In this document: piece by piece, positions 15,042 through 23,318 of the stretch | Position numbering within the stretch: position 1 is the stretch's first letter | How the letters are laid out: every line of letters begins with the position of its first letter | From: Pseudomonadota bacterium | GTDB lineage: Bacteria; Pseudomonadota; Gammaproteobacteria; Steroidobacterales; Steroidobacteraceae | Direction: 5' to 3' | DNA: 51,062 nucleotides | Assembly: GCA_023433515.1 (NCBI GenBank) | Contig: JAEZCN010000211.1 | Span: forward strand, 1 to 51,062 | Made by a program: the position numbers and the translations under genes | The notes under the pieces: generated by a model | What the model was told of the DNA's origin: nothing | The model's input: only the letters and a program-made list of their open reading frames with translations | The model's database searches: none

Positions 15042-17602
15042 CGCGGCCACACCTTCCGGAGCGGCACGAGGCGTACCGGCCCGAGCAATCCCGACGGCGC
15101 GACCGCCCACTGCGACGCGTCGAACGGCCTGTAATTCAACGTCACGATGTTCGCGTCGCGCATGATCTTCCAGTCGACCTTGCGCAAGTCGAGATCGCGG
15201 ATGCGATTGGCCGGCAGGTTCGTGACATCGATTACGAGCACGTTGCCGCGCGGCTTCAGCGTGCTGCCGAGCCGCACGGCGAACGGCAGGCTCCAGGCCG
15301 TCGCCAGCGGCTCGCCGTTGAGAGCGACGCGCGCGCTCTCGCGCACGTCGCCGAGTTCCAGCAACCACTCGTCGGCGCCCGCCTCCGGCGCGTCGAACTC
15401 GAGGCGATATCGCGCGGTGCCGGAGAACCGGCGCGCGCGTTCGTCCGCGAGCTCGGTCCAACTACTCGTCCGCTGCAGCGATGCCGCCGCCGGCAGCTCG
15501 GCGCCGCCGTCGAGGAACGTCAGTTGCCACGGGCCGGTGAGTTCGACACCGGCGCCGGCGCGCGTCACATAACGCCACGCCGGCGGCCGATTCCTGAACG
15601 GTGCCTTCCGGAACGTGCGCACCAGCAGCGATTCGCCGGAGGCGAGCTGTAGATAGACACGCGCGTCGCCGCCCGTGCCTTCGGTCACCGACGCGATGCC
15701 CGCGACACCCGTCAGCGGTTCCAGGATCCACGCCGCGGCGGCAGGCGTACCGAGGGCCAGCCAGCCGTCGAAGGCATTCGCGCCGAGGTTCGCGAAGAAG
15801 TAGTCGTAACCGTCCTCGCGGGCGCGGCGAATGAAGGACAGCCCCGCGCGCGCGGCGGGTTCCCGGCGGATGCCGAGCGGCTGGAGCAGCAGCGGAGCTC
15901 CCGGCGTGATCGTCGAGTTCGCGAGCGAAGGACGCGCCAGCAACTCGCGCAGTTCCGCGCGACGCGCTTCGAGCCGGGCGTTGCCCGGCACGTCGACCGG
16001 CAACGACTCGAAAAACACTTTCGCACCCGCGTCGCGCAGATCGGCGATTTTTCGCAACGTCTCCGGAGACATGCGGCGCGCCGCGGGGACGAACAGCGCT
16101 CGATATCTCCCACCCGGCGCGGCCAGTGCGTCTTTCATCGCCTGCAACTTCAGAAGCTGTGCGTCGGAGATGAGGTCGAACGTGATCCCCTCCTCGATCA
16201 GCATCTGCATGAGTGCGCCGGTCGACGATTTCACGAGCCATGCGTTGTCGTGCACGCCGTACTGGCGCATGAGGCCTTCGGGATCGTCGACGAGATCGTC
16301 GAACGGCCAGTACACGAGCACGTCGTTGTCGGGTCTGCCCGCCTGCAGCACCGACTGAACGCGCGCGACGTACGCATTCATCGCGCCGAAATCCCGCCAG
16401 TTCGGATTGGCCGGGTTCAGTTGCGTGGAGGCATAGAAGAACCAGCCCGGCCAGGCCGCGTCGACGGGCGAATACGTGATGCCGTGATAGAAGACATGAT
16501 TGATGCCGGCCGCGAACAGCCGGTCGAGCTGGGGTTTCGCGGCCGACAAGGGCTCGCGGAAATTCTCGCGCAGCCAGGTCAGCGATTCGCTCGACACCAG
16601 CGGACGTCCCATGACGTGGGCCGCCGACGATGCGAAACGACCGACGAGATTCTCGGCCGGATCCGGATCCGGCTTCACATCCGCGGGATCGGCGCGCAGG
16701 CCGGCGATGGGAAGCGGCGTATTGCCGAAGGATTCGGTCTCGGGCACATCCACCGCGGCGTAGAGGTCGAGCAGGTTGCCGGGCGCACCATGCGACTGGT
16801 TGCGTGCTTGGAAGCCGTGCGCATGCGACCACGCCACCCAGTTCGTGACGTAGTCGAGATGCAGCTTCGCGAGCGCGCGCCGGTAGTCGCCCTTCACGCG
16901 GCCGAGCTGGTCCGCGTCGAGCGTCTGCCGGCCGGCGAGCGCGGCGGCGAAGGGTTCGAGTGCGTAGCCGTGCATTTCGCGGAAGGTGGACGAAAGTGCC
17001 GGCGTCCAGCTCGCGTCGTAGTACTCGAACGAATCGTGGAACTGAGCGCGTAATGCCTTGGCCGGCAGCGGCTTCAAGGCCGCGGAAAAATTGTCGAGAT
17101 AACGCGCGAGCGCGACCGACGAGTACGGATCCAGCACGAGACCTTCGCCACCCGGCGCGGCGCGCTTCACCTTCATGTTCGTCGGCTTGCCCGTGAGCTT
17201 GCCGTCGATGAATGCGAACGTGCTGGAACCGTCTTCGACCGACACCGACGGACCACCGAACGGCCATCCAGTCCCGGTGGCCATGTCGACGCCGAGTCCG
17301 AGTCGCGCAGCCTCGCGCGTCGCGTCGCCGAGCAGTTCGACCCAGCGCGGCGAGAGGAACTCGACGTTGCGAGACTCCGCTCCTCTCGCGCCGTAGATAG
17401 GCGTGATCTCGACGCCGCCGAGTCCCGCCGCCGCGAACCGCTCGAGCTGGCCGCGAAGTCCCGCCGGCTCCACCGCGTTTCCCGGCCACCACCAGCGAGT
17501 CCAGGGCTTTGCGCTTTGCGTGACTTCGGGCCAGACCACCGGCTCTGCGGATTGCGCAGACGCGCACGCGCCGAGCAGCGCAACCGCCAGCCAGCGCTTC
17601 AC
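15011..17602 (-). CDS. GH106-type glycoside hydrolase (alpha-L-rhamnosidase-like), secreted
   Basis: 863 residues. A signal peptide (MKRWLAVALLGACASAQSA) precedes the family hallmark PWTRWWWPGNAVE and a TIM-barrel catalytic region. That region has GGVEITPIYG, GWPFGGPSV, HDSFEYYDASW, ETESFGNTP and SSESLTW, where acidic catalytic residues are expected. A C-terminal beta-sandwich carbohydrate-binding part (about 750-850) includes RYRLEFDAPE and LALGDVRESA-like stretches. GH106 enzymes remove terminal rhamnose from plant or microbial glycans and glycosides. The start is GTG at 17602, overlapping the VOC stop as GTGA; this puts the signal peptide at the N-terminus. It is the last gene of a GNAT-VOC-GH106 operon. 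Confidence 0.82.
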   Translation of the reverse strand: MKRWLAVALLGACASAQSAEPVVWPEVTQSAKPWTRWWWPGNAVEPAGLRGQLERFAAAGLGGVEITPIYGARGAESRNVEFLSPRWVELLGDATREAARLGLGVDMATGTGWPFGGPSVSVEDGSSTFAFIDGKLTGKPTNMKVKRAAPGGEGLVLDPYSSVALARYLDNFSAALKPLPAKALRAQFHDSFEYYDASWTPALSSTFREMHGYALEPFAAALAGRQTLDADQLGRVKGDYRRALAKLHLDYVTNWVAWSHAHGFQARNQSHGAPGNLLDLYAAVDVPETESFGNTPLPIAGLRADPADVKPDPDPAENLVGRFASSAAHVMGRPLVSSESLTWLRENFREPLSAAKPQLDRLFAAGINHVFYHGITYSPVDAAWPGWFFYASTQLNPANPNWRDFGAMNAYVARVQSVLQAGRPDNDVLVYWPFDDLVDDPEGLMRQYGVHDNAWLVKSSTGALMQMLIEEGITFDLISDAQLLKLQAMKDALAAPGGRYRALFVPAARRMSPETLRKIADLRDAGAKVFFESLPVDVPGNARLEARRAELRELLARPSLANSTITPGAPLLLQPLGIRREPAARAGLSFIRRAREDGYDYFFANLGANAFDGWLALGTPAAAAWILEPLTGVAGIASVTEGTGGDARVYLQLASGESLLVRTFRKAPFRNRPPAWRYVTRAGAGVELTGPWQLTFLDGGAELPAAASLQRTSSWTELADERARRFSGTARYRLEFDAPEAGADEWLLELGDVRESARVALNGEPLATAWSLPFAVRLGSTLKPRGNVLVIDVTNLPANRIRDLDLRKVDWKIMRDANIVTLNYRPFDASQWAVAPSGLLGPVRLVPLRKVWPRQAESAERVL

Positions 17603-17985
17603 GCCGTGACCTCCACGCGATTGCCCTCCGGATCGAGCACCACGCACTCGTAGTAGCCGTCGCCGGTGCGGCGCGGCGCGCTAGCGACGTTCGAGCCGTC
17701 CGCCGCGATGCGCGCAGCAAAGGCATCGACGTCGGCTTCACTGCCCACCGTGATCGCGATGTGCGCGAAACCGAGCCGCTCGGCCGTGGAACCTTCGGTC
17801 ACGTCGACACGCCGCATGATCTCGAGGCGCGCGCCCGACGCGAATTCGAGGAATCGGGATTCGAAACCCTTGCGCTCGTCGCGGTACAGGTCGCCGACAC
17901 GCGCGCCGAAATGACGCGCATAGAACTCCGCGACGCGATCGATGTCGCGCACCCACATCGCCACGTGTTCGATGCGTGCGTTCAT
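17599..17985 (-). CDS. VOC-family (glyoxalase/dioxygenase-fold) protein
   Basis: 128 residues covering one full vicinal-oxygen-chelate fold (two beta-alpha-beta3 modules). Candidate metal ligands are His in RIEHVAMWVRD, Glu in RLEIMRRVD, His in FAHIAITVG and Glu in NRVEVTA. The pattern FYARHFGARVGDLY and VVLDPEGNRVEV is typical of lactoylglutathione lyase-like proteins; the substrate is unknown. Its ATG overlaps the GNAT stop (ATGA) and its stop overlaps the GH106 GTG, so all three are co-translated. Confidence 0.87.
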   Translation of the reverse strand: MNARIEHVAMWVRDIDRVAEFYARHFGARVGDLYRDERKGFESRFLEFASGARLEIMRRVDVTEGSTAERLGFAHIAITVGSEADVDAFAARIAADGSNVASAPRRTGDGYYECVVLDPEGNRVEVTA

Positions 17986-18524
17986 AACCTGCGCAGCATC
18001 ACGTGATCGGTCTGCGGATCCGTTCCGACCACGAAGATCTGCTTGCCCACCTTTTCGAATCCGCACTTTCGGTAGAACGCCTGCGCGCGCGGATTGCGCT
18101 CCCAGACTCCGAGCCACAGCTCGCGCGCATCGCGGCGGCGCGCCAGTGCCTCGACCGCACTCATGAGTTCGCGCGCCAGTCCCGAGCCATGCCAGGGACG
18201 GTCGACGTAGAAACGCTTGATCTCGAATGCGCGCTCGGTCGGCACCGCGGCAGGCGCGTAATCCGCCCGCAACTGCGCGAACGCGGCGAGTGCACCCTGG
18301 CTCGAGAACGCGAGCAAGGTATCGAGCTCGGGATCTTCGATCTCGGCGAGCTGAAGCGCCGGGCTCCAGGCGGACGCCAGGTGGAGTCGCATGTCGTCCG
18401 CGGTGTTTTCGGCCGCGAAGGTCTCGGAGAACGTGCGCGCGCCGAACTCGGCCAGCGCAGCCGCATCCTGCGCGGTCGCGTGCCGGATCTGGAAAACGGA
18501 AAGCCCAGGCTGCGCGCTCATCAT
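17982..18524 (-). CDS. GNAT-family N-acetyltransferase
   Basis: 180 residues. A typical GNAT domain: motif IRHATAQDAAALAEFGARTFSETF near the N-terminus, the beta4/acetyl-CoA loop IKRFYVDRPWHGSGLARELM, and WLGVWERNPRAQAFYRKCGFEKVG toward the C-terminus. The enzyme transfers acetyl from acetyl-CoA to an amine; the substrate is unknown. Adjacent ATGs at 18524 and 18521 are both possible. First gene of the operon, divergent from dapF with an 85-bp gap. Confidence 0.9.
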   Translation of the reverse strand: MMSAQPGLSVFQIRHATAQDAAALAEFGARTFSETFAAENTADDMRLHLASAWSPALQLAEIEDPELDTLLAFSSQGALAAFAQLRADYAPAAVPTERAFEIKRFYVDRPWHGSGLARELMSAVEALARRRDARELWLGVWERNPRAQAFYRKCGFEKVGKQIFVVGTDPQTDHVMLRRL

Positions 18525-18609
18525 CCCCGCCGGGCCCTCACTAACCACGAGAAAATGCGCATGACCGGCGATCGTAAACCATGGTGGCGCTTCGGGTATT
18601 CTTCGGACC

Positions 18610-19452
18610 ATGCGGATCGATTTCACCAAGATGCACGGCCTCGGCAACGATTTCATCGTGTTCGATGCGCCGCGCGGTGGCGGCCTGCCGACCGCCGATC
18701 AGTGGCGCGCGCTGGCGGAGCGGCATACGGGCATCGGTTTCGACCAGGCGATGATCGTCGAGCCGCCGCGCCGCGCCGGCACGCAGGCGTACTACCGCAT
18801 CTTCAACGCCGACGGCGGCGAGGTCGAGCAATGCGGCAACGGCGCGCGCTGCATCGCGGCGTTCCTGCACATGCGCGGAATCCGTCCGACGAACGGGAAT
18901 GGTGGCGAGCTCGTGCTCGACAGTCCCGCGGGCGAGATTCGCGCCCGGGTTCACGACGGCGGTCTCGTGTCCGTCGACATGGGCGCGCCGAACTTCGACC
19001 CCAAATCCTTGCCGTTCGAAGCTTCCGCCGAAGCGCACGTGTATCCGCTTTCCGTGGCCGGCACCGAAGTCGAGATCGGCGCCGTGTCCATGGGCAATCC
19101 GCACGCGGTGCTCACCGTGGCGTCGGCCGCGAGCGCGCCGATCGATCGCCTGGGCCCCGCGATCGAGAGTCACCCACGATTCCCGCGCAGAGTGAACGTG
19201 GGTTTCATGGAAATCGTCGATCGCTCGCACATCCGGCTGCGCGTTCACGAGCGTGGTGTCGGCGAAACCCTTGCCTGCGGCACGGGTGCTTGCGCGGCTG
19301 TCGCGGTTGGACGACGCCACGGTCGACTCGAGGCCGTCGTCGAGGTCGAATTACCCGGCGGAAAACTCGAGATCACCTATCCGAGTCCCGGCGAACATAT
19401 TTGGATGAAAGGCCCGACAGCGGTATCTTTCACGGGACGAGTCGAATACTGA
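18610..19452 (+). CDS. dapF: diaminopimelate epimerase
   Basis: 280 residues in two pseudo-symmetric halves. The two catalytic cysteines are Cys75 in EQCGNGARC and Cys223 in LACGTGACA, with KMHGLGNDFIVFD at the N-terminus. It converts LL- to meso-diaminopimelate for lysine and peptidoglycan. A TATTCT hexamer ends 7 nt before the ATG and no ribosome-binding site is seen, suggesting a leaderless mRNA. It is followed by DUF484 and xerC, the standard gammaproteobacterial order. Confidence 0.97.
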   Translation: MRIDFTKMHGLGNDFIVFDAPRGGGLPTADQWRALAERHTGIGFDQAMIVEPPRRAGTQAYYRIFNADGGEVEQCGNGARCIAAFLHMRGIRPTNGNGGELVLDSPAGEIRARVHDGGLVSVDMGAPNFDPKSLPFEASAEAHVYPLSVAGTEVEIGAVSMGNPHAVLTVASAASAPIDRLGPAIESHPRFPRRVNVGFMEIVDRSHIRLRVHERGVGETLACGTGACAAVAVGRRHGRLEAVVEVELPGGKLEITYPSPGEHIWMKGPTAVSFTGRVEY

Positions 19453-19477
19453 TCGCTTCAGGGAGTCAACGACACGC

Positions 19478-20185
19478 ATGAGCACCCAGCCCGCACGCGG
19501 AGTGACAGCAGGACAGTCGGAAGAAGAACGCATCGAGCGTTATCTCGGCCTGAATCCCGATTTCTTCGAACGTCACCTGCCGCTGCTCGCCCGCATGCGC
19601 CTGCCGCACATGCGCACCGGCTCCACGGTGTCGCTGGTCGAGCGCCAGGTCGAAGTCCTGCGCGAGCAGAAGAGCGATGCGGATCGCAGGCTCGCCGAAT
19701 TCGTCGCGGTCGCGCGCGCCAACGATGCGCTCGCGGAACGTATCCACCGCTTCACGCGCCGCATGATGCGCGCGCCCTCGCCGGTCGCCGCGCTCACCGC
19801 GCTCGAAGCCTCGCTGCGCGAGGACTTCGACGCGTTCCACTCGGTGCTGTTGCTCGCGGCGCCGATCGACGCATTGGCGCGCGGCAACTACGAGCCCTTC
19901 CTGCGCAACGTCGCGCACGACGACGCTAACTACCGCACCTTCGACGCGCTGCTCACCACCGGCAAGCCGCGCTGCGGACAGGTGCGCGATTCGCAACGCG
20001 ACTACCTGTTCGGCCCCGAGGCCGCGAGCATCGGCTCGGTGGCGCTGGTGCCGCTGGGCGACAACGGCTCGCTCGGCCTGCTCGCGCTCGGCAGCGCCGA
20101 ACGCGAACGCTTCCATCCCGGCATGAGCACGGAATTCCTGAAGCGGATGGGCGAGATGATCGCCGACGCGCTGTCGCGGCAATGA
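19478..20185 (+). CDS. DUF484 family protein
   Basis: 235 residues. The N-terminal helical segment contains the family signature YLGLNPDFFERHLPLLARMRLPH, followed by a coiled-coil stretch (VERQVEVLREQKSDADRRL) and a GAF-like C-terminal domain (about 110-225) with GSVALVPLGDNGSLGLLALGS. The role is unknown; the gene is almost always placed between dapF and xerC. A GGGAG-like site precedes the ATG. Confidence 0.88.
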   Translation: MSTQPARGVTAGQSEEERIERYLGLNPDFFERHLPLLARMRLPHMRTGSTVSLVERQVEVLREQKSDADRRLAEFVAVARANDALAERIHRFTRRMMRAPSPVAALTALEASLREDFDAFHSVLLLAAPIDALARGNYEPFLRNVAHDDANYRTFDALLTTGKPRCGQVRDSQRDYLFGPEAASIGSVALVPLGDNGSLGLLALGSAERERFHPGMSTEFLKRMGEMIADALSRQ

Positions 20186-20188
20186 CGA

Positions 20189-20213
20189 GGGGACAGACTT
20201 GAAGTCTGTCCCC
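20189..20213. repeat. 25-bp perfect inverted repeat, REP-like
   Basis: Twelve-base arms (ggggacagactt, 20189-20200, and its exact complement 20202-20213) around a single G. It sits between DUF484 and xerC without a T tract. The arms recall dispersed extragenic palindromes of other proteobacteria, but no second copy is present in this window. Confidence 0.7.
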
Positions 20214-20227
20214 GTTCCCGGTCCGCA

Positions 20228-21124
20228 ATGATCGATCGTTCGCTGATCGACGGCTATCTCGCGCACCTGTCGAAGGAACGGCGCCTCTCCGCGCACACCT
20301 CTTCCAACTACGCGCGCGATCTGCGAGCGCTCACCGAGTTCGCCGAACGCAGCCAGGTCGGTGGCTGGAAGTCCCTCGACAGCCAGCACGTGCGCCTGTT
20401 CGCGGCCCGCTCGCATGCGGCGGGCCTCGATCCGCGCAGCGTGCAGCGCCGGCTGTCCGCCGTGCGCGGGTTCTTCAACTATCTCGTGCGCGAACGCGTG
20501 ATCGCGGCGAATCCCGCGCTCGACGTGCGTGCGCCGAAGGCCGCCAAGCGCCTGCCGGGCACGCTCGACGTCGACCAGATCAATACCCTGCTCGACATCC
20601 CGCCGGAAGATGCCCTGGCCGTTCGCGACCGCGCGATCATGGAGCTGTTCTATTCCTCGGGACTGCGCCTCGACGAGCTCGTCGGCCTCGACCTCACGAG
20701 CATCGACCTCGCCGACCGCACCGTGCGCGTGCTCGGCAAGGGGTCCAAGACGCGCATCGTTCCCGTCGGCCGCAAGGCCATCGAGGCCATCCGCGCGTGG
20801 TTGCGCGAACGTGCGGCATTCGCCGACGTCGGTGAGCCCGCGCTTTTCACGGGCAAGAACGGAGCGCGCCTGAAACATCGTGCGGTGCAGCTGCGCATCG
20901 CCCACTGGGCACGTCGGAAAGGTCTGCCGACCCATGTCCATCCCCACTTGTTCCGCCACTCCTTCGCCACGCATCTGCTTGAATCGAGTAAGGATTTACG
21001 CGGAGTCCAGGAGCTCCTGGGGCACGCCGACATCTCCACGACGCAGGTCTACACTCACCTTGATTTCGCCCACCTGGCCCGCACGTACGACGCCTCCCAT
21101 CCTCGGGCGAAACGCAAGACCTAG
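20228..21124 (+). CDS. xerC: tyrosine recombinase XerC
   Basis: 298 residues, normal for Xer proteins. N-terminal SAM-like core-binding domain (about 5-90) and C-terminal catalytic domain with the full set of active residues: Arg147, Lys171, His240, Arg243, His266 and nucleophile Tyr275 (TTQVYTH). XerC with XerD resolves chromosome dimers at dif. The neighbourhood (dapF-DUF484-xerC) identifies it as XerC rather than XerD or an integron/phage integrase. hslV follows after 23 bp. Confidence 0.95.
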   Translation: MIDRSLIDGYLAHLSKERRLSAHTSSNYARDLRALTEFAERSQVGGWKSLDSQHVRLFAARSHAAGLDPRSVQRRLSAVRGFFNYLVRERVIAANPALDVRAPKAAKRLPGTLDVDQINTLLDIPPEDALAVRDRAIMELFYSSGLRLDELVGLDLTSIDLADRTVRVLGKGSKTRIVPVGRKAIEAIRAWLRERAAFADVGEPALFTGKNGARLKHRAVQLRIAHWARRKGLPTHVHPHLFRHSFATHLLESSKDLRGVQELLGHADISTTQVYTHLDFAHLARTYDASHPRAKRKT

Positions 21125-21147
21125 AGTCTTGAAGGTTCAAGGTTCAC

Positions 21148-21693
21148 ATGTCGGAGACTTTCAATCCGCACGGCACGACCATTCTGGCCGTGCGTCGCAA
21201 CGGCGCCGTCGCGATCGGCGGCGACGGACAGGTCACGCTCGGTAACACCGTGATGAAGGGCAACGCACGCAAGGTGCGGCCCCTCGGCAATGGCAAGGTG
21301 CTCGGCGGATTCGCGGGCGGTACGGCCGACGCGTTCACGCTGTTCGAACGTTTCGAGGGCAAGCTCGAAAAGTTCGGCAACCTGACTCGCGCGGCCATCG
21401 ACCTCGCCAAGGACTGGCGCGGCGACCGCTACCTGCGGCGCCTGGAAGCGCTGCTGCTCGTCGGCGATACGAAGAATCTGTTCGTGATTTCCGGCAACGG
21501 CGACGTGATCGAGCCCGAACATGACCTCGTGGCCATCGGATCGGGCGGACCGTTCGCGCAGAGCGCGGCGCGTGCGCTCGCCGAGAACACGGAGCTGAGC
21601 GCGCGCGAGATCGTCGAGAAGGCGCTGAACATCGCCGCCGACATCTGCATCTACACCAATCGGAGCCTCGTCATCGAGGAACTGAAGGGCTGA
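21148..21693 (+). CDS. hslV: ATP-dependent protease peptidase subunit HslV
   Basis: 181 residues. Proteasome-beta-like Ntn hydrolase with GNARKVRPLGNGKVLGGFAGGTADAFTLFERFE and GSGGPFAQSAARAL. The nucleophile should be the Thr of TTILAVRRNG, at position 10, behind a nine-residue leader (MSETFNPHG) that must be removed to free the Thr; the E. coli enzyme exposes Thr right after Met. No alternative start lies closer. HslV forms a double hexamer capped by HslU and degrades misfolded and regulatory proteins. Operon with hslU, 4 bp downstream. Confidence 0.95.
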   Translation: MSETFNPHGTTILAVRRNGAVAIGGDGQVTLGNTVMKGNARKVRPLGNGKVLGGFAGGTADAFTLFERFEGKLEKFGNLTRAAIDLAKDWRGDRYLRRLEALLLVGDTKNLFVISGNGDVIEPEHDLVAIGSGGPFAQSAARALAENTELSAREIVEKALNIAADICIYTNRSLVIEELKG

Positions 21694-21697
21694 CCGA

Positions 21698-23026
21698 ATG
21701 ACACCGAAGCAAATCGTTTCCGAACTCGACAAACACATCGTCGGCCAGGCCAATGCCAAGCGCGCCGTGGCCATCGCGCTGCGCAACCGCTGGCGCCGCA
21801 TGCAGATCGAAGATCCACTGCGCCAGGAAATCACCCCGAAGAACATCCTCATGATCGGGCCGACGGGCTGCGGCAAGACCGAGATCGCGCGCCGTCTCGC
21901 GAAACTCGCGAACGCGCCGTTCGTGAAGGTCGAGGCCACCAAGTTCACCGAGGTCGGCTACGTGGGCCGCGACGTCGAATCCATCGTCAAGGACCTCGCC
22001 GAGGTCGCCGTGAAGATGGCGCGCGACGAGGAGATCGCCAAGGTACGCGAACGCGCCAAGGATGCCGCCGAGGAGCGCATCCTCGATGCGCTGCTGCCGC
22101 AACCGAAGATGATGGGGTTTTCGACCGACCCCGAGCAGAGCCCGCGCGACCAGGAGACGCGGCAGAAATTCCGCAAGATGCTGCGCGAAGGCCAGCTCGA
22201 CGAGCGCGAGATCGAAATCGATCTGCGGGCGATTCCGCCGGGCGTGCAGATCATGGCGCCGCCGGGCATGGAGGAAATGCAGGAGCAGCTCACGAGCATG
22301 TTCGCGAACCTCGGTGGTCAGCGCACCAAGCCGCGCAAGCTCAGGGTGAAGGAAGCGCAGAAGCTGCTCGTGGAAGAGGAAGCCGGCAAGCTGGTCAACG
22401 AGGAAGAGCTGCGCGCGCGCGCGCTCGCGAACGCCGAGCAGAATGGCATCGTGTTCATCGACGAAATCGACAAGGTCGCGCGCCGGCAGGACAGCTATGG
22501 CGCCGACGTGTCGCGCGAGGGCGTGCAGCGCGACCTGCTGCCGCTGGTCGAAGGCTCGACCGTGTCGACGAAGTACGGACAGATCAAGTCGGATCACATC
22601 CTGTTCATCGCATCGGGTGCGTTCCACATGTCGAAGCCGTCCGACCTCATCCCGGAGCTTCAGGGCCGCTTCCCGATTCGTGTCGAGCTCGAGTCGCTCA
22701 AGGTCGACGACTTCGTGCGCATCCTCACCGAGCCCGATGCCTCGCTGACGACGCAATACAATGCGCTCATGAACACCGAGAAGGTGGACGTGAAATTCGC
22801 CGAGAGCGGCGTGCGGCGCATCGCGGAGATCGCGTCCAGCGTGAACGAAAAGACCGAGAACATCGGTGCGCGCCGCCTGCACACCGTCATGGAGCGCCTG
22901 CTCGAGAGCGTGTCGTTCGACGCCACGGAGAAAGCGGGCACGACGATCGAGATCGACGCCACGTACGTCGATCAGCACCTCGGCAACCTGGCGAAGGACG
23001 AGGATCTGTCGCGGTACATCCTGTAG
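21698..23026 (+). CDS. hslU: ATP-dependent protease ATPase subunit HslU
   Basis: 442 residues. Walker A GPTGCGKTE (about 57), the inserted I-domain (about 110-240, charged helices), Walker B GIVFIDEIDK (about 251), sensor region LLPLVEGSTVSTKYG and C-terminal LSRYIL, the tail that inserts into HslV to activate it. It unfolds substrates and feeds them into HslV. An intact HslVU pair. Confidence 0.96.
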   Translation: MTPKQIVSELDKHIVGQANAKRAVAIALRNRWRRMQIEDPLRQEITPKNILMIGPTGCGKTEIARRLAKLANAPFVKVEATKFTEVGYVGRDVESIVKDLAEVAVKMARDEEIAKVRERAKDAAEERILDALLPQPKMMGFSTDPEQSPRDQETRQKFRKMLREGQLDEREIEIDLRAIPPGVQIMAPPGMEEMQEQLTSMFANLGGQRTKPRKLRVKEAQKLLVEEEAGKLVNEEELRARALANAEQNGIVFIDEIDKVARRQDSYGADVSREGVQRDLLPLVEGSTVSTKYGQIKSDHILFIASGAFHMSKPSDLIPELQGRFPIRVELESLKVDDFVRILTEPDASLTTQYNALMNTEKVDVKFAESGVRRIAEIASSVNEKTENIGARRLHTVMERLLESVSFDATEKAGTTIEIDATYVDQHLGNLAKDEDLSRYIL

Positions 23027-23034
23027 TGGAAGAC

Positions 23035-23121
23035 GGTGCCTGGCACGGAAAACCCGGGATTGAGTACGCGTTTGGGTTTCCTCCGCGTAAACTCAATCCC
23101 GGATTTTACGTGCCAGGCACC
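23035..23121. repeat. 87-bp long inverted repeat (REP/BIME-like)
   Basis: Outer arms GGTGCCTGGCACG (23035-23047) and CGTGCCAGGCACC (23109-23121), inner arms ccgggattgagt (23054-23065) and actcaatcccgg (23091-23102), with further cgcg/cgcg pairing toward a central loop. It fills the gap between hslU and the next gene. The GTGCCTGGCAC core is itself near-palindromic, as in extragenic repeats. It may protect the hslVU mRNA 3' end. Confidence 0.75.
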
Positions 23122-23132
23122 CTCTTCAGCGC

Positions 23133-23318
23133 ATGCGAATAGCGAAGCCGCTTCTTCTCACCATCACACCGATCGGCGTCGCGTGGGGGCTCGTCGAAGC
23201 GTGGCGGTTCCGACCGATTCTCGCGGCGCTCATGGCGTTGCTGTTGAGCGTCATCAGTGTGTTCATCTGGATGACGGTGCGGAAGATCCGCGAGGAGCGC
23301 GAGCGCGACTCGTCATGA
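23133..23318 (+). CDS. small two-helix membrane protein
   Basis: 61 residues. Two hydrophobic segments (about 6-21 and 28-48), separated by WRFRP, and a highly charged C-terminus RKIREERERDSS. No family recognised. It is coupled to the downstream DUF938 methyltransferase by an ATGA overlap and begins 11 nt after the long inverted repeat. No clear ribosome-binding site is seen. Confidence 0.6.
   Translation: MRIAKPLLLTITPIGVAWGLVEAWRFRPILAALMALLLSVISVFIWMTVRKIREERERDSS

Noticed and set aside
20228..21124. xerC as a phage or integron integrase
   Set aside because: Conserved dapF-DUF484-xerC order and full Xer residues point to housekeeping XerC.
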